Shown here piece after piece: positions 1 to 8,200 of a stretch of 64,000 nt of DNA. This DNA is from Chitinophagaceae bacterium DXS. GTDB lineage: Bacteria > Bacteroidota > Bacteroidia > Chitinophagales > Chitinophagaceae. How positions within the stretch are numbered: the stretch's first letter is position 1; each line of letters begins with the position of its first letter. The position numbers and the translations under genes were made by a program. The notes beneath the pieces are model-generated. The model was not told where the DNA came from. It was given only the letters and a program-made list of their open reading frames with translations, and did no database searches. The stretch covers positions 2,567,677 to 2,631,676 of the forward strand of contig CP128386.1 of the NCBI GenBank assembly GCA_030345135.1. Direction: 5' to 3'.

Positions 1-558
1 CAGCAGAAACTGGCTCAGCGCTTTGGACATCTTTTGTGTATTGATGTCCTCATCTCCAAATGCAGCTTTAAACATTTTACGGTAGGTTGTATCGGCCCGT
101 AGTTTTGCCAATACGTTATTGAGCGTCTCCCCCATTTCGTTTGTCGCAGTAATTGGCGCTAACGGCTGAAGATCCAGGTGATTGATCCCACCATCATGCA
201 TAAACTCTTTTTGCCAGGCAAGGTTGAAAAGTCCGGGTGCATTGCGTGTTGTTAATGAATTATTGACGCCATGGCTCAGATTGTGATCATATGTTGCGAA
301 GGCAGCAAATTGCTGATGACAACTTGAACAGGGGAAATTTCCATCGACACTTAGCCGTCCGTCATAAAACAATTTTCGTCCCAGTTCAAACCCTTCTTTT
401 GTAAGTGGATTTTGTGAAAAATCGTACACAGGTTGCGGCCATCCTTCCGGAACAACAAACGCAAGTGAAGTTGTTGCAGGCGCTTGCTTTTTCTCAACAA
501 AAGACGTTGCTATGCATACAAGCACGGTAAGCAATATGGTAATGCAGGCAATCCTCAT
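1..558 (-). CDS. Di-heme cytochrome c peroxidase family protein (MbnH-like), N-terminal part
   Basis: The reading frame is open from an ATG at 558 to the window edge, giving the first 186 residues; the rest lies outside the window. It begins with a hydrophobic signal peptide (about residues 1-20), then a region with the first CxxCH heme-binding motif (C77-S-S-C80-H81) in the context GNFPCSSCHQ. It continues with TRNAPGLFNLAW and FMHDGG stretches typical of bacterial di-heme cytochrome c peroxidases. The second heme motif would be beyond the edge. It would act in the periplasm, using c-type hemes either to reduce peroxide or, as in MbnH, to oxidise a partner protein. It overlaps the upstream MbnP-like gene by 4 bases (ATGA), which implies translational coupling and favours the MbnH reading. 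Family assignment is firm; the MbnH subtype is inferred from the neighbour. Confidence 0.88.
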   Translation of the reverse strand, partial: MRIACITILLTVLVCIATSFVEKKQAPATTSLAFVVPEGWPQPVYDFSQNPLTKEGFELGRKLFYDGRLSVDGNFPCSSCHQQFAAFATYDHNLSHGVNNSLTTRNAPGLFNLAWQKEFMHDGGINHLDLQPLAPITATNEMGETLNNVLAKLRADTTYRKMFKAAFGDEDINTQKMSKALSQFLL

Positions 559-1286
559 TGTTTCTGCAGAATGGAGAACATGTGCGAATAATTATCTGCC
601 AGTTTCATCGCAAGGATGCCGGGTTCATGACAAACGGCATTCTCAGCTATCAAAATTTTATTTTCTCCTTTAAACCATGCAAGTACATCAGCTTTAATAC
701 TGATCGCCTGTAAAGGCTTATTTTTTGTAGCTGGTGTTAAAGGTAGAACAATCCAGCGGGACGCATTTTCTCCGGGCTTATATCCGCCAACATCATAAGT
801 CATATATCTTCCCAGGGCTTTTGAAACGGAAGATTTTCCTTCAAGCTTTGCGACGATATAGCCACTGTTCCATGTCCAGAACATTCCCCTGGCAGGATCC
901 AGCGTACCTGTTTGCACACCTGAAACATTTTTTATGCTATCAACACCCAATAAAAATTTAATGCTTTTGATATTCTTTAAACCGTGATTAACTGTAATTG
1001 CTTGCGATGCAGGGTCCTCAGCATCAACCAAAAAACATTCGGAAGAAACTTTGTGCCATTGCTGATGATCGTCCTGCAGCTGAATGTTGGAGATGTAGTA
1101 TTTAAAGCGCCTAACTGTGAAGGGTTCATCAAAGGAAGTCTTATAGGAATCGCCAATATTAAGTTTGCTTTCGCCCACCATGTTTACGAACTGAAGATTT
1201 AGTTTTTGTTGAGCGCACAACTGCATGACACCGATACAGGCCATAACGAGAGCAATCATTTTTCGTGTGTATATCATTATTCCCAT
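555..1286 (-). CDS. MbnP-like periplasmic (copper-binding-type) protein
   Basis: A 243-residue protein with an N-terminal signal peptide ending near CAQQ. ATG codons at 1286, 1277 and 1259 are possible starts; the one at 1277 puts Arg-Lys just before the hydrophobic core. Visible features are FKYYISNIQL near residue 60, FLLGVDS near 110, and a GTLDPARGMFWTWNSGY block near residues 127-143. These match the MbnP-like domain known from methanobactin loci and many other bacteria, where MbnP is the substrate of the di-heme enzyme MbnH, which converts a Trp to kynurenine. The Trp pair in MFWTWNSG is a plausible modified site, but that is inference. Its stop overlaps the start of the peroxidase gene, so the two form a two-gene unit. 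No methanobactin precursor or copper transporter is visible in the window. Confidence 0.8.
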   Translation of the reverse strand: MGIMIYTRKMIALVMACIGVMQLCAQQKLNLQFVNMVGESKLNIGDSYKTSFDEPFTVRRFKYYISNIQLQDDHQQWHKVSSECFLVDAEDPASQAITVNHGLKNIKSIKFLLGVDSIKNVSGVQTGTLDPARGMFWTWNSGYIVAKLEGKSSVSKALGRYMTYDVGGYKPGENASRWIVLPLTPATKNKPLQAISIKADVLAWFKGENKILIAENAVCHEPGILAMKLADNYSHMFSILQKQ

Positions 1287-1807
1287 TCGTAAAGATTAAT
1301 CATTGCAAATACAATGTCTTTTAGTTAAGTGTTGTCATTCTCAGATACCCATTAATTATCACGATCAGATTGATATTCGGGAGACCTCTCCTACCGTCGG
1401 GGTGACGATGCGGTGCGGACTCTCCTATAGCATTGATCATCGTGTTGCAATTACTTTTACTGATAAGCCAGGATCTCGCCGCAAAGCTCTGTGAAACGCT
1501 GTGGCATCTCCGGCCGTTTCTCCGTGTAAAAAAAGGCCACCCAGAGCACTGAGTAGACACAAAAATAAGCATGTAAAACATTTTTCCGTGACTTTGCACC
1601 ATCGGCCATTTAAAACTGCTCTGCAGTCTTACCTTCATTCCATAGTTGGGATTTGAAGATTTGAGATTTGAGATTCGCTGCCAAAACCAGTTTAAACAAG
1701 ATTCTGACGCGCTCATTTCCCGGAATAAAATATCAGTAAAAATTTGGAACCGACATAAAATTTGAAATTTCAAATATCAAATCTCAAATTTCCCATACAT
1801 TCTTCTA
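1287..1807. other. Intergenic region without a credible gene
   Basis: About 520 bases with no supported gene. An open frame on the minus strand (1321-1773) has no recognisable domain and odd composition, so I reject it. The stretch contains copies of dispersed intergenic words: TTTGAGATTTGAGATT-type words near 1650-1675 and a self-complementary AAATTTGAAATTTC / AAATCTCAAATTT block at about 1757-1794. It reads as non-coding, repeat-derived DNA. Confidence 0.6.
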
Positions 1808-2296
1808 TTAAACAGTAACATATTTTATAGAATTACCATTTGCCTCAATCACTTTCCGGAGATCATCAAAAGAGATCCAAACAGTTGCCGTGTTTACGTT
1901 GGGATGAAAGCCCAGCCGATCTCTTCCTACAATGTCTTTATCCAGTACTACTTCCACTTTTTTTTCTACATCGTTTATAATTCCGAGCGGCGATACTTCT
2001 CCTCTTTTCAGTTTCAAATATTTATCGAGTCTTTCATCGGATGCAAAGCTTAACCGTGTACAATCTATTTGTTGCTGAATACTTTTAATATCGGCAGATT
2101 TGCCTTTGTCCAGTACTACAAGAAAATGCCGTCTTCCTTTATCATCACGCAGAAACAGGTTTTTACAAACATCTCCGAGACCGGTGATCTCCAACTTATC
2201 CATGTCTTCAATTGTGTAAACCGGATCGTGCTCCGTGACTTCGTATGTAACTCCCAAACGATCCAATGTATCCAACGCTTTTTGTTTAGGCTCCAT
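1808..2296 (-). CDS. Prolyl-tRNA editing deacylase (YbaK/ProX family)
   Basis: A 162-residue single-domain protein matching the YbaK/aminoacyl-tRNA deacylase fold. Seen in sequence: the N-terminal LxxLGVxYEVTEHDPVYT strand, the KNLFLRD segment with the conserved Lys (about residue 45), a FLVVLDKGKSADIK strand, and the GEVSPLGIIND loop typical of ProX/PrdX. The family hydrolyses mischarged Ala-tRNA(Pro) or Cys-tRNA(Pro) in the cytoplasm. Length is normal for a free-standing editing protein. It stands alone, with no operon partner nearby on the same strand. The ATG at 2296 is the natural start. Family certain; exact mischarged substrate not decidable here. Confidence 0.88.
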   Translation of the reverse strand: MEPKQKALDTLDRLGVTYEVTEHDPVYTIEDMDKLEITGLGDVCKNLFLRDDKGRRHFLVVLDKGKSADIKSIQQQIDCTRLSFASDERLDKYLKLKRGEVSPLGIINDVEKKVEVVLDKDIVGRDRLGFHPNVNTATVWISFDDLRKVIEANGNSIKYVTV

Positions 2297-2961
2297 AATA
2301 TGCTTTTTTGATACGCTATTTTATGAATGATGCAGGCTTCTTTTGCAGGTACAAATGAAATTCGCCGCCTTGCATAATATCGTCATAGGAAATATACGAT
2401 TTTGTATAAGACTTACCGTTCAATGTCGCTGAAGCGATGTACATCGCTTCGTTATCGCTCCGGGTGCGTTATGATGCGGAAGCTTTTATTAGCGGGCAAT
2501 TTTAACGTGAATTCATCAAAAACAGGTGAACACATTGATCAATTTCAGCTAAATGAAGATGGCATATCTCGGTGCAACTCTTCTTTGAATAATTAAATAT
2601 AGTTACACAGAAGCTCACTGAGAAGACAGCGAGTTACACAGAGAATATGTTCTGATTGTCCTAAAAGGATTGCGATCTGGCAATAACACTATCCAAGATC
2701 TACCATTGGCGCGACGGAAGGGACCGCCCGGCATTGACGTGTTCGTAATTAAATCCGCCCTCCCTGCGAGACAAAACAGCGGATCAAAGATCCAATTTCG
2801 AGCAGCTTCCGTTAACCATTTCCAGCCGGGCAATGCTTTTGGAGACCCAAATTTGTTAATTAAATCCAATTATTGAAACACCACGGATTTATTTTTTTCA
2901 AATTTCAATTTTTGTTTTTACTTTGAAATACAAAGTACTTTTTAAAACAAAATTTATAACT
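2297..2961. other. Gene-free region with a perfect palindrome and decayed repeat words
   Basis: About 660 bases with only short, unconvincing open frames on both strands. It contains a perfect 20-bp palindrome (2431-2450) and a CACAGAG-rich word (2603-2650). That word shares GTTACACAGAGAATA with a second copy near 40507. The stretch around 2700-2780 is more GC-rich than its surroundings, but I recognise nothing in it. Confidence 0.5.
2431..2450. repeat. Perfect 20-bp palindrome
   Basis: GAAGCGATGTACATCGCTTC reads the same on both strands, with no spacer. The symmetry stops at both ends (T at 2430, G at 2451). It could be a binding site for a dimeric regulator or the relic of a mobile or repeat end. 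It lies about 510 bases before the ferritin-like gene and about 135 bases upstream of the prolyl-tRNA deacylase start, so no target gene is obvious. Confidence 0.7.
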
Positions 2962-3711
2962 ATGACAAGCAAACAATGGATCGATCATTTTGCCGCGAAT
3001 GCAAAATGCTACAGGGTTAACTGGGAAATAAAACCAACCATCTCTGAGAAGGAAGTATGTGTTATTCTTTCTTCATTACAGGCGTGGCAGCTGGGCGAAA
3101 CATCCGACGGAAAAAACCTGTTGCGGGCTGCAACCCTTTATTCAAAAAAGATAAATGATTCCGATTATGTGGAAGCTGTTAAGCTGTTTATCAAAGAAGA
3201 ACAAAAGCACGGGAATAGCCTGGGTCGCTATCTTGATGAAATAGGACAAAAAAGAATTACATATAATTGGGGTGACTACTTATTCAGAAAGATCAGGTAC
3301 TTTAACACGAGCATGGAAATATGGACGCTCACTGTGATTGTGGTAGAAAGCACTGCTCAAATTTTTTATCAATCGCTCAAAGATGCAACAAACTGCGCAT
3401 TGCTAAAACAGATTGCTACCGATATCCTGATAGATGAAGCTTATCATATCGATTTCCAGACGCAACGAATGCAAGTTATTTTCTCTGCAAAAAACAATTT
3501 TGAAAAACTGATCTGTCATCATATTTATAAATTATTCTTTTTCACGACATCGCTTGTCGTTTGGTTCGCACATAAAAAAATATTCCAGGCGGGTGGAAAC
3601 AACTTCAGCAAATACCGGAAAAAGATGGGAATTAAATACATGAAAACACTGAATCGAATTTCGGGATACAGTATGCAGGAAAGCAGAGTAACAAGCGTAA
3701 CGACCACATGA
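2962..3711 (+). CDS. Ferritin-like di-iron domain protein, function unknown
   Basis: A 249-residue protein starting at the ATG at 2962; the upstream in-frame TTG adds only a short tail without support. The helical core carries two candidate di-iron metal-ligand motifs: KEEQKHG (about residues 76-82) and DEAYH (about residues 160-164), with VVESTAQIFYQ between. This is the E...ExxH pattern twice over, expected of a ferritin-like four-helix bundle. The C-terminal third has a hydrophobic segment (LFFFTTSLVVWF), so it may sit at a membrane. Members of this broad family include di-iron oxygenases and oxidases, but the substrate cannot be read from sequence. The 3' end is partly duplicated about 300 bases downstream. 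Fold moderately sure, function unknown. Confidence 0.72.
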   Translation: MTSKQWIDHFAANAKCYRVNWEIKPTISEKEVCVILSSLQAWQLGETSDGKNLLRAATLYSKKINDSDYVEAVKLFIKEEQKHGNSLGRYLDEIGQKRITYNWGDYLFRKIRYFNTSMEIWTLTVIVVESTAQIFYQSLKDATNCALLKQIATDILIDEAYHIDFQTQRMQVIFSAKNNFEKLICHHIYKLFFFTTSLVVWFAHKKIFQAGGNNFSKYRKKMGIKYMKTLNRISGYSMQESRVTSVTTT

Positions 3712-3847
3712 TGTTATCACCAAATTTGCTGTAACAAGTGCCATACGCAAAGCTCTTTTTATACACCGAACAACGGCAACAACCCGGGAATACCAGAGAA
3801 GGAATCAACCGCTCACCACCTGCTGATCAGGATTGGTAAGGACAGCC

Positions 3848-3891
3848 GTTGTTGGTATGCAGGATGGCCTTGTGCGCCGCGTACCAACAAC
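3848..3891. repeat. Inverted repeat / hairpin
   Basis: GTTGTTGGTA at 3848-3857 is exactly complementary to TACCAACAAC at 3882-3891. The next three inner bases (TGC against GCG) pair apart from one T-G wobble. The spacer is about 18 bases. There is no T-run directly after it on either strand, so a simple intrinsic terminator is not supported; it may be an RNA-processing or protein-binding site. Confidence 0.5.
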
Positions 3892-3937
3892 ATATAGGCA
3901 TTTTCGAAGAGAATAGTAAATGTTTGACATCATAATC

Positions 3938-4008
3938 AAACACTTAATCGAATTTCGGGATACAGTATGCAATTAAGCGGTGTGGTAGGAATACCGACAG
4001 CATCATGA
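3938..4008 (+). pseudogene. Remnant 3' end of a second ferritin-like gene copy
   Basis: Bases 3938-3971 match 3644-3677 in the preceding gene with one mismatch, including 26 identical bases in a row. In the same frame both copies encode NRISGYSMQ and then diverge (ESRVTSVTTT versus LSGVVGIPTAS). The stop codons differ in position by one codon. Divergence in the last ten codons with retained coding sense suggests an ancient tandem paralogue of which only the tail is left, rather than a fresh DNA duplication. Confidence 0.6.
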
Positions 4009-4064
4009 TTGCATAATTTATTTTATTACAGACCGTTTCATTCACCTACAAACCTTAAATCAAA

Positions 4065-5141
4065 ATGTTAATAGGAGCGCTATCTGTTTCTGTTTTTTGC
4101 ATTATACTTTTATACATTGGATACCGCATATTCAAACTGGTAAGACCCACTCAAACACCAGGTACTATCATCTGTGAATATACATTTGCTGTTGGCCATC
4201 TTATTTCGTTGTTACTCTTCATGGCAGAAATGGATTACCACAGAGCCAATTTCACCAAACAAATTGATATTGTTTACGAAGGTTATACTCCTTTTGCCTG
4301 GGAACATTTTCCTACATTACTAGTATTTTATATTCTTGCTTTTGTCTCGCAAATGTTACTATGGCTCAAATATGATCGCCTATCGCCTTTAATAAAAGTG
4401 ATTGCTCTTTGCTTTCTCTTAACCGGCATTTTTTTGAATATTTTTGTTTTGGTTCAGGTTTCACACAATGCAGAAGACACAACAGCCGGCTGTTTGTTCA
4501 TCCCCCTGCCACTCATTAATGCACTGATGTCCTTGACGATTGCAATAAGAACCATCAAAAAGGAAAGTTCTCTTAGCAACGTCAGGACTTTTAAAAACGA
4601 CTATTACAATACACTCAACCAATTTATGGTAAAGGCATCGCTGCAGCCCATTTGGGTATTGGTGTTAACTGGGCCACTTTGTATTATTGTAATATGCATC
4701 ATCACCGTTTTTGGACAGGATACGCACGCCATCGCAAAAGTGTTTACAGAAACGACTACCTGGCATTTTTCGCAAAAAACGCATCCACCATTTCTTGATC
4801 ATCAGGGGCATTATCTATGCACCGTTGCCGCATGTGGAAGTCCGCAATTGGTAAAGCCACTTCGATTAGGAAAAAGGCATGGAAATGAAATTATTGTAAA
4901 CAGGCAGTTACAAATAGCAAATGCATTTGAAGAACTTATACAGGATCATTTTCCAGCTTTTCATAAAATTATCCGTACGCTTTATGACCGCTACGGATAC
5001 CCCCTTTCAAAAAATATTACAACACCCTTCAGATCAAATTTGACATATCTATTGATGAAACCACTTGAATACTTATTTCTGCTTGTACTTTATACCTGCT
5101 GCATAAGCCCGGAAAAAAAGATCAGCAAACAATATTTGTAG
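4065..5141 (+). CDS. Polytopic membrane protein (DUF6688-like), function unknown
   Basis: A 358-residue inner-membrane protein. Hydrophobic segments are visible at about residues 3-22, 42-57, 82-100, 112-134, 140-160, 195-217 and 330-345. A soluble stretch (about 218-325) contains HPPFLDHQGHYLCTVAACG, followed by a Lys/Arg-rich turn and the ALIDHF-like IQDHFPAFHKIIR segment. This resembles proteins annotated DUF6688 in Bacteroidota; I recall no experimental function. It follows the ferritin-like gene on the same strand but 350 bases away, so co-transcription is uncertain. It ends convergently with sprA, the two sharing a terminator hairpin. Confidence 0.65.
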   Translation: MLIGALSVSVFCIILLYIGYRIFKLVRPTQTPGTIICEYTFAVGHLISLLLFMAEMDYHRANFTKQIDIVYEGYTPFAWEHFPTLLVFYILAFVSQMLLWLKYDRLSPLIKVIALCFLLTGIFLNIFVLVQVSHNAEDTTAGCLFIPLPLINALMSLTIAIRTIKKESSLSNVRTFKNDYYNTLNQFMVKASLQPIWVLVLTGPLCIIVICIITVFGQDTHAIAKVFTETTTWHFSQKTHPPFLDHQGHYLCTVAACGSPQLVKPLRLGKRHGNEIIVNRQLQIANAFEELIQDHFPAFHKIIRTLYDRYGYPLSKNITTPFRSNLTYLLMKPLEYLFLLVLYTCCISPEKKISKQYL

Positions 5142-5166
5142 AGCTTGACTATCTCCTGAAGCACAA

Positions 5167-5200
5167 AAAAGGGCTGGATCAAAAGCGACCCGGTCCTTTT
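5167..5200. terminator. Bidirectional terminator between the DUF6688-like gene and sprA
   Basis: AAAA-GGGCTGG (5167-5177) pairs with CCGGTCC-TTTT (5190-5200). This gives an 11-bp stem with two G-U pairs and a 12-base loop, followed by TCTTT on the plus strand and flanked by A-runs that give U-runs on the minus transcript. It sits 26 bases after the plus-strand stop and 20 bases after the sprA stop. Confidence 0.7.
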
Positions 5201-5220
5201 CTTTAATAAAAGATCTTGTT

Positions 5221-8200
5221 CTATGGTGCAAGTGAAACCCTTATCTGCAACCCCGCCTTTGTATTTGTAATCGGCGCAGATGTAGATATGTATGGAATTA
5301 TTCTTTGTTGACTAAAGAACAACTTCACATTGATCCTGTTGTTTAAAACGTAATCTACAGATGGTTCTATGTTGATCACTTTTTGCCCACCCGTGCTATA
5401 TGCATTGGCCTGGTCAAGGCGGCTGTTGCTTTGTGTATCATCCCTCAGACCAAGATCTAACCTGAAGTTCATATCATTCTGAACAGTCTTGCTCTTTGTA
5501 AACGGAATCTTGAACGGCAGCTCAAAACCTTTCGCGCGATAACTTCCACCAAAGCTCCATTCAGTACTTCTTACTTCACTCAGTTGATAGTCAATCAGGC
5601 TCAAACTTAACTGCCTGCTCTTCTTAAACTCGAAGCGGATGTTCATCTGGTTGACCGTTGTAAGATCAATTCCAATCAACGGTTCAAAGCGCTCACTTAT
5701 GGTCAGGTTTGGCAACAGGAAGAATGGTACGAAGTTGCCTGATACCGTGTCAATAAACTTCGGCGCACCATAGTGATATGGATCCTGGAAGTTTAGCGCG
5801 CTGGTAAAACTGTTCATACTCAGCGTTCCATTGTAACCGTGTGTTATGCTGATACTGCTGAATGTATTGGCCAGCGACGGTATTCTGGCTAATCCAGTAT
5901 AAGTCAATCTCCAGTTTGGCAGTGGATTAATACCGCTAAACGGATTACTTTTTATGTTTGGATTAGACTGCTTAACCAATGGGATCGTATTCGGATCTTT
6001 TCCGGTGTAAGCAGCTAAGAATGCCGGTATCAATACATCCTGTGAGTAACGTCCATAACCATTTGCAAATCCATCTGTCGTATACGTTTTGTCCCAATAA
6101 GGGTTCAACGCAGCTACCCGTTTAGAGACGATGATACGGTTGTTCTGGAACTCCATGAATGTGCCTGAGATCTCTGTTGGCTTGTACTTGCGGAACAACG
6201 TCTGGTAACTTATATAAGAGACACTGAATCCTCCCATCGCATATGGAGATAAGTGACCAAAGTGATTGCCGGAACCGGTAGTATCCTTATAAAGTTCTGA
6301 GTAGTCTTTTGTAAATGCCTTGTCGATATTGATATCAATGATCAGATCTCTGACCGGTTCAATCTGCGCAGAAATACTCAGCTTCTGTTCAAAGTTCTGC
6401 TGATACAACAGGTTAAATGTAGAGTCTTTTGTTATCACTCCTTCGGCTGCTTTTTTGTTTAACCAGGTCGTATCCGGCTGCTTACCGAAGACGTACGCAA
6501 GACCAGGCTGCATCGAATTCCAGTTCTGACCAAGCACGCGGCTACTATCCATATAACCCGGAACGCGGCTTGAATAGTTTTCAGAGTAGTTAGCAGATAC
6601 ACGTTTGATCATTGTAGCCAGTTTTCCTGCAGTTCTTTCAAGTCCACTCATCTGTTCAGGTTGTACTTGTTTCGCATCCCGCTTAGCTTTTCTTCCATCG
6701 CGCTTTAGCTGCCGCCATTTACGTAATGCCTGTTTTTTTTCTTTTCCTTTCAAATCTTTAACAACTTGTGCACGTGTTGGTATGGTATCCCACCAATTGG
6801 TTGTTGCATTATTGGGATTCTTCAAATCAGGATTAGCCGGTTGCGGAGGCGGTGGTGGCTGGCTCACAGCATTGAGCCATTTTGATTTTGCATATAAACG
6901 CGAAAAATCAAATTCGGCTGTAAGGTTGTTCTGTTGACCATTTTCTATTGCATTCCCCAGGTTCAGTGCCAGCAGGCTCGCTCCTATCCAGTTATAATTA
7001 GTTGAATAACTATAACGGGCAGTGATCCAATCTGTCGCCGGTATTTTGTTTAATGGTATGTTGTAACTCAACGTACCTTTTTGTTGATACAACGTATTTC
7101 TACCTCCACTCCAGAAATTACTCCACATGGAGTCTTTCTTTTCTTTCGTGTTTATTCTGCCTGCAGGCTCATCAACACGTGCAAAATTGGTAGCGCTAAA
7201 ATCAATATTCAGCGAACGTGTTAAATCCCACCTGAGATTATAGTAGCGATCAAACGTAAAATACTTGTCGTAAGTCGTATCTACCTTGTCAACTTTATTG
7301 TCGTAGGTATTTACTATACGCGGAACATATTGTCCGAACTGCCGGTTAATATCTACACGGAAGCCTATTAATGACGGCACAGGATTCAAGTTGAAATCCC
7401 TGGCAAAATCAAGCCAGTGGCTTTTGTTTCGGATCATTTTCTTAAATGGCTCCCAGTATTTCGCCTCGCCGCTAAATGTATATCCCAATCCAAACCGTTG
7501 TTTAATGATCAGGTTCTGTGTTATTAAAGGATTGGTTTGCTCGGTACTGGTGAATGAATAACTAAAGTCAAAATTGCTGATGCTCCACAACCGCTTCTTC
7601 ATGTTATTCTGACCGAACCTGACATTTGTAAAGTTGATCGTTTTGATCGTCAGCTGATCCAGTGCTGCCTTCTTAATTGAATCCCTGGCACTTTTACTTG
7701 TCGCACTATTCAACTTGTATTTATAAAGCACATCCTGGTCGTAAGGATCATACTTTGGCGTGAGTACGGTACGGTTAATGCCGGCATAAATGGGTATTGT
7801 TGCTCCAATACTTTTCGGGAATAACTTTCCTGCATCAATATTCAACGCGGCATCGTATTGCAACATACTGTTACGTGCCCTTTCGTTTACCCTTTGTTCT
7901 AATGTTCCAAATCCCGCCGTGTACATGTTGCCAGATACCGACAACGTACCCAGATCGGCCAGTTGAACATCCATCCTTCCAACCGCAGCAACACCACCAC
8001 TTTCCGAAAGTTTGGACAAGCGCAACTCGTTTACCCACACTTCAGTACTTACCGGCGCCGTAGAACCAATTGCTGTGTTTTCTACAGCAATGATCATTCC
8101 CTGCACTTCTCCAAGGTTGGGGTTACCAAACACCGAAAAGACTTTATTACCAACTGTTTCCCGATAAATAGTATTAAGAGGTGCACCGCTCGAATTTCGT

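Larger units (their letters stand above)
3712..4064. other. Intergenic region with hairpin and duplicated gene tail
   Basis: This gap holds a long inverted repeat (3848-3891) and a degenerate copy of the 3' end of the preceding ferritin-like gene (3938-4008). No intact coding frame is seen. It looks like the scar of a deleted paralogue. Confidence 0.55.

Noticed and set aside
1321-1773. 150-codon minus-strand open frame
   Set aside because: Contains dispersed repeat words, has no domain-like pattern, and its composition resembles intergenic DNA.
2402-2876. Several 64-84 codon frames on both strands before the ferritin-like gene
   Set aside because: They overlap one another, span the palindrome and repeat words, and show no recognisable protein features.
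3848-3891. Hairpin as a tRNA or small structured RNA gene
   Set aside because: No cloverleaf, no TTC-A or CCA-like features; only a single stem is evident.
6605-6937. Plus-strand 110-codon frame inside sprA
   Set aside because: Antisense shadow of the Pro-rich and basic sprA segment.
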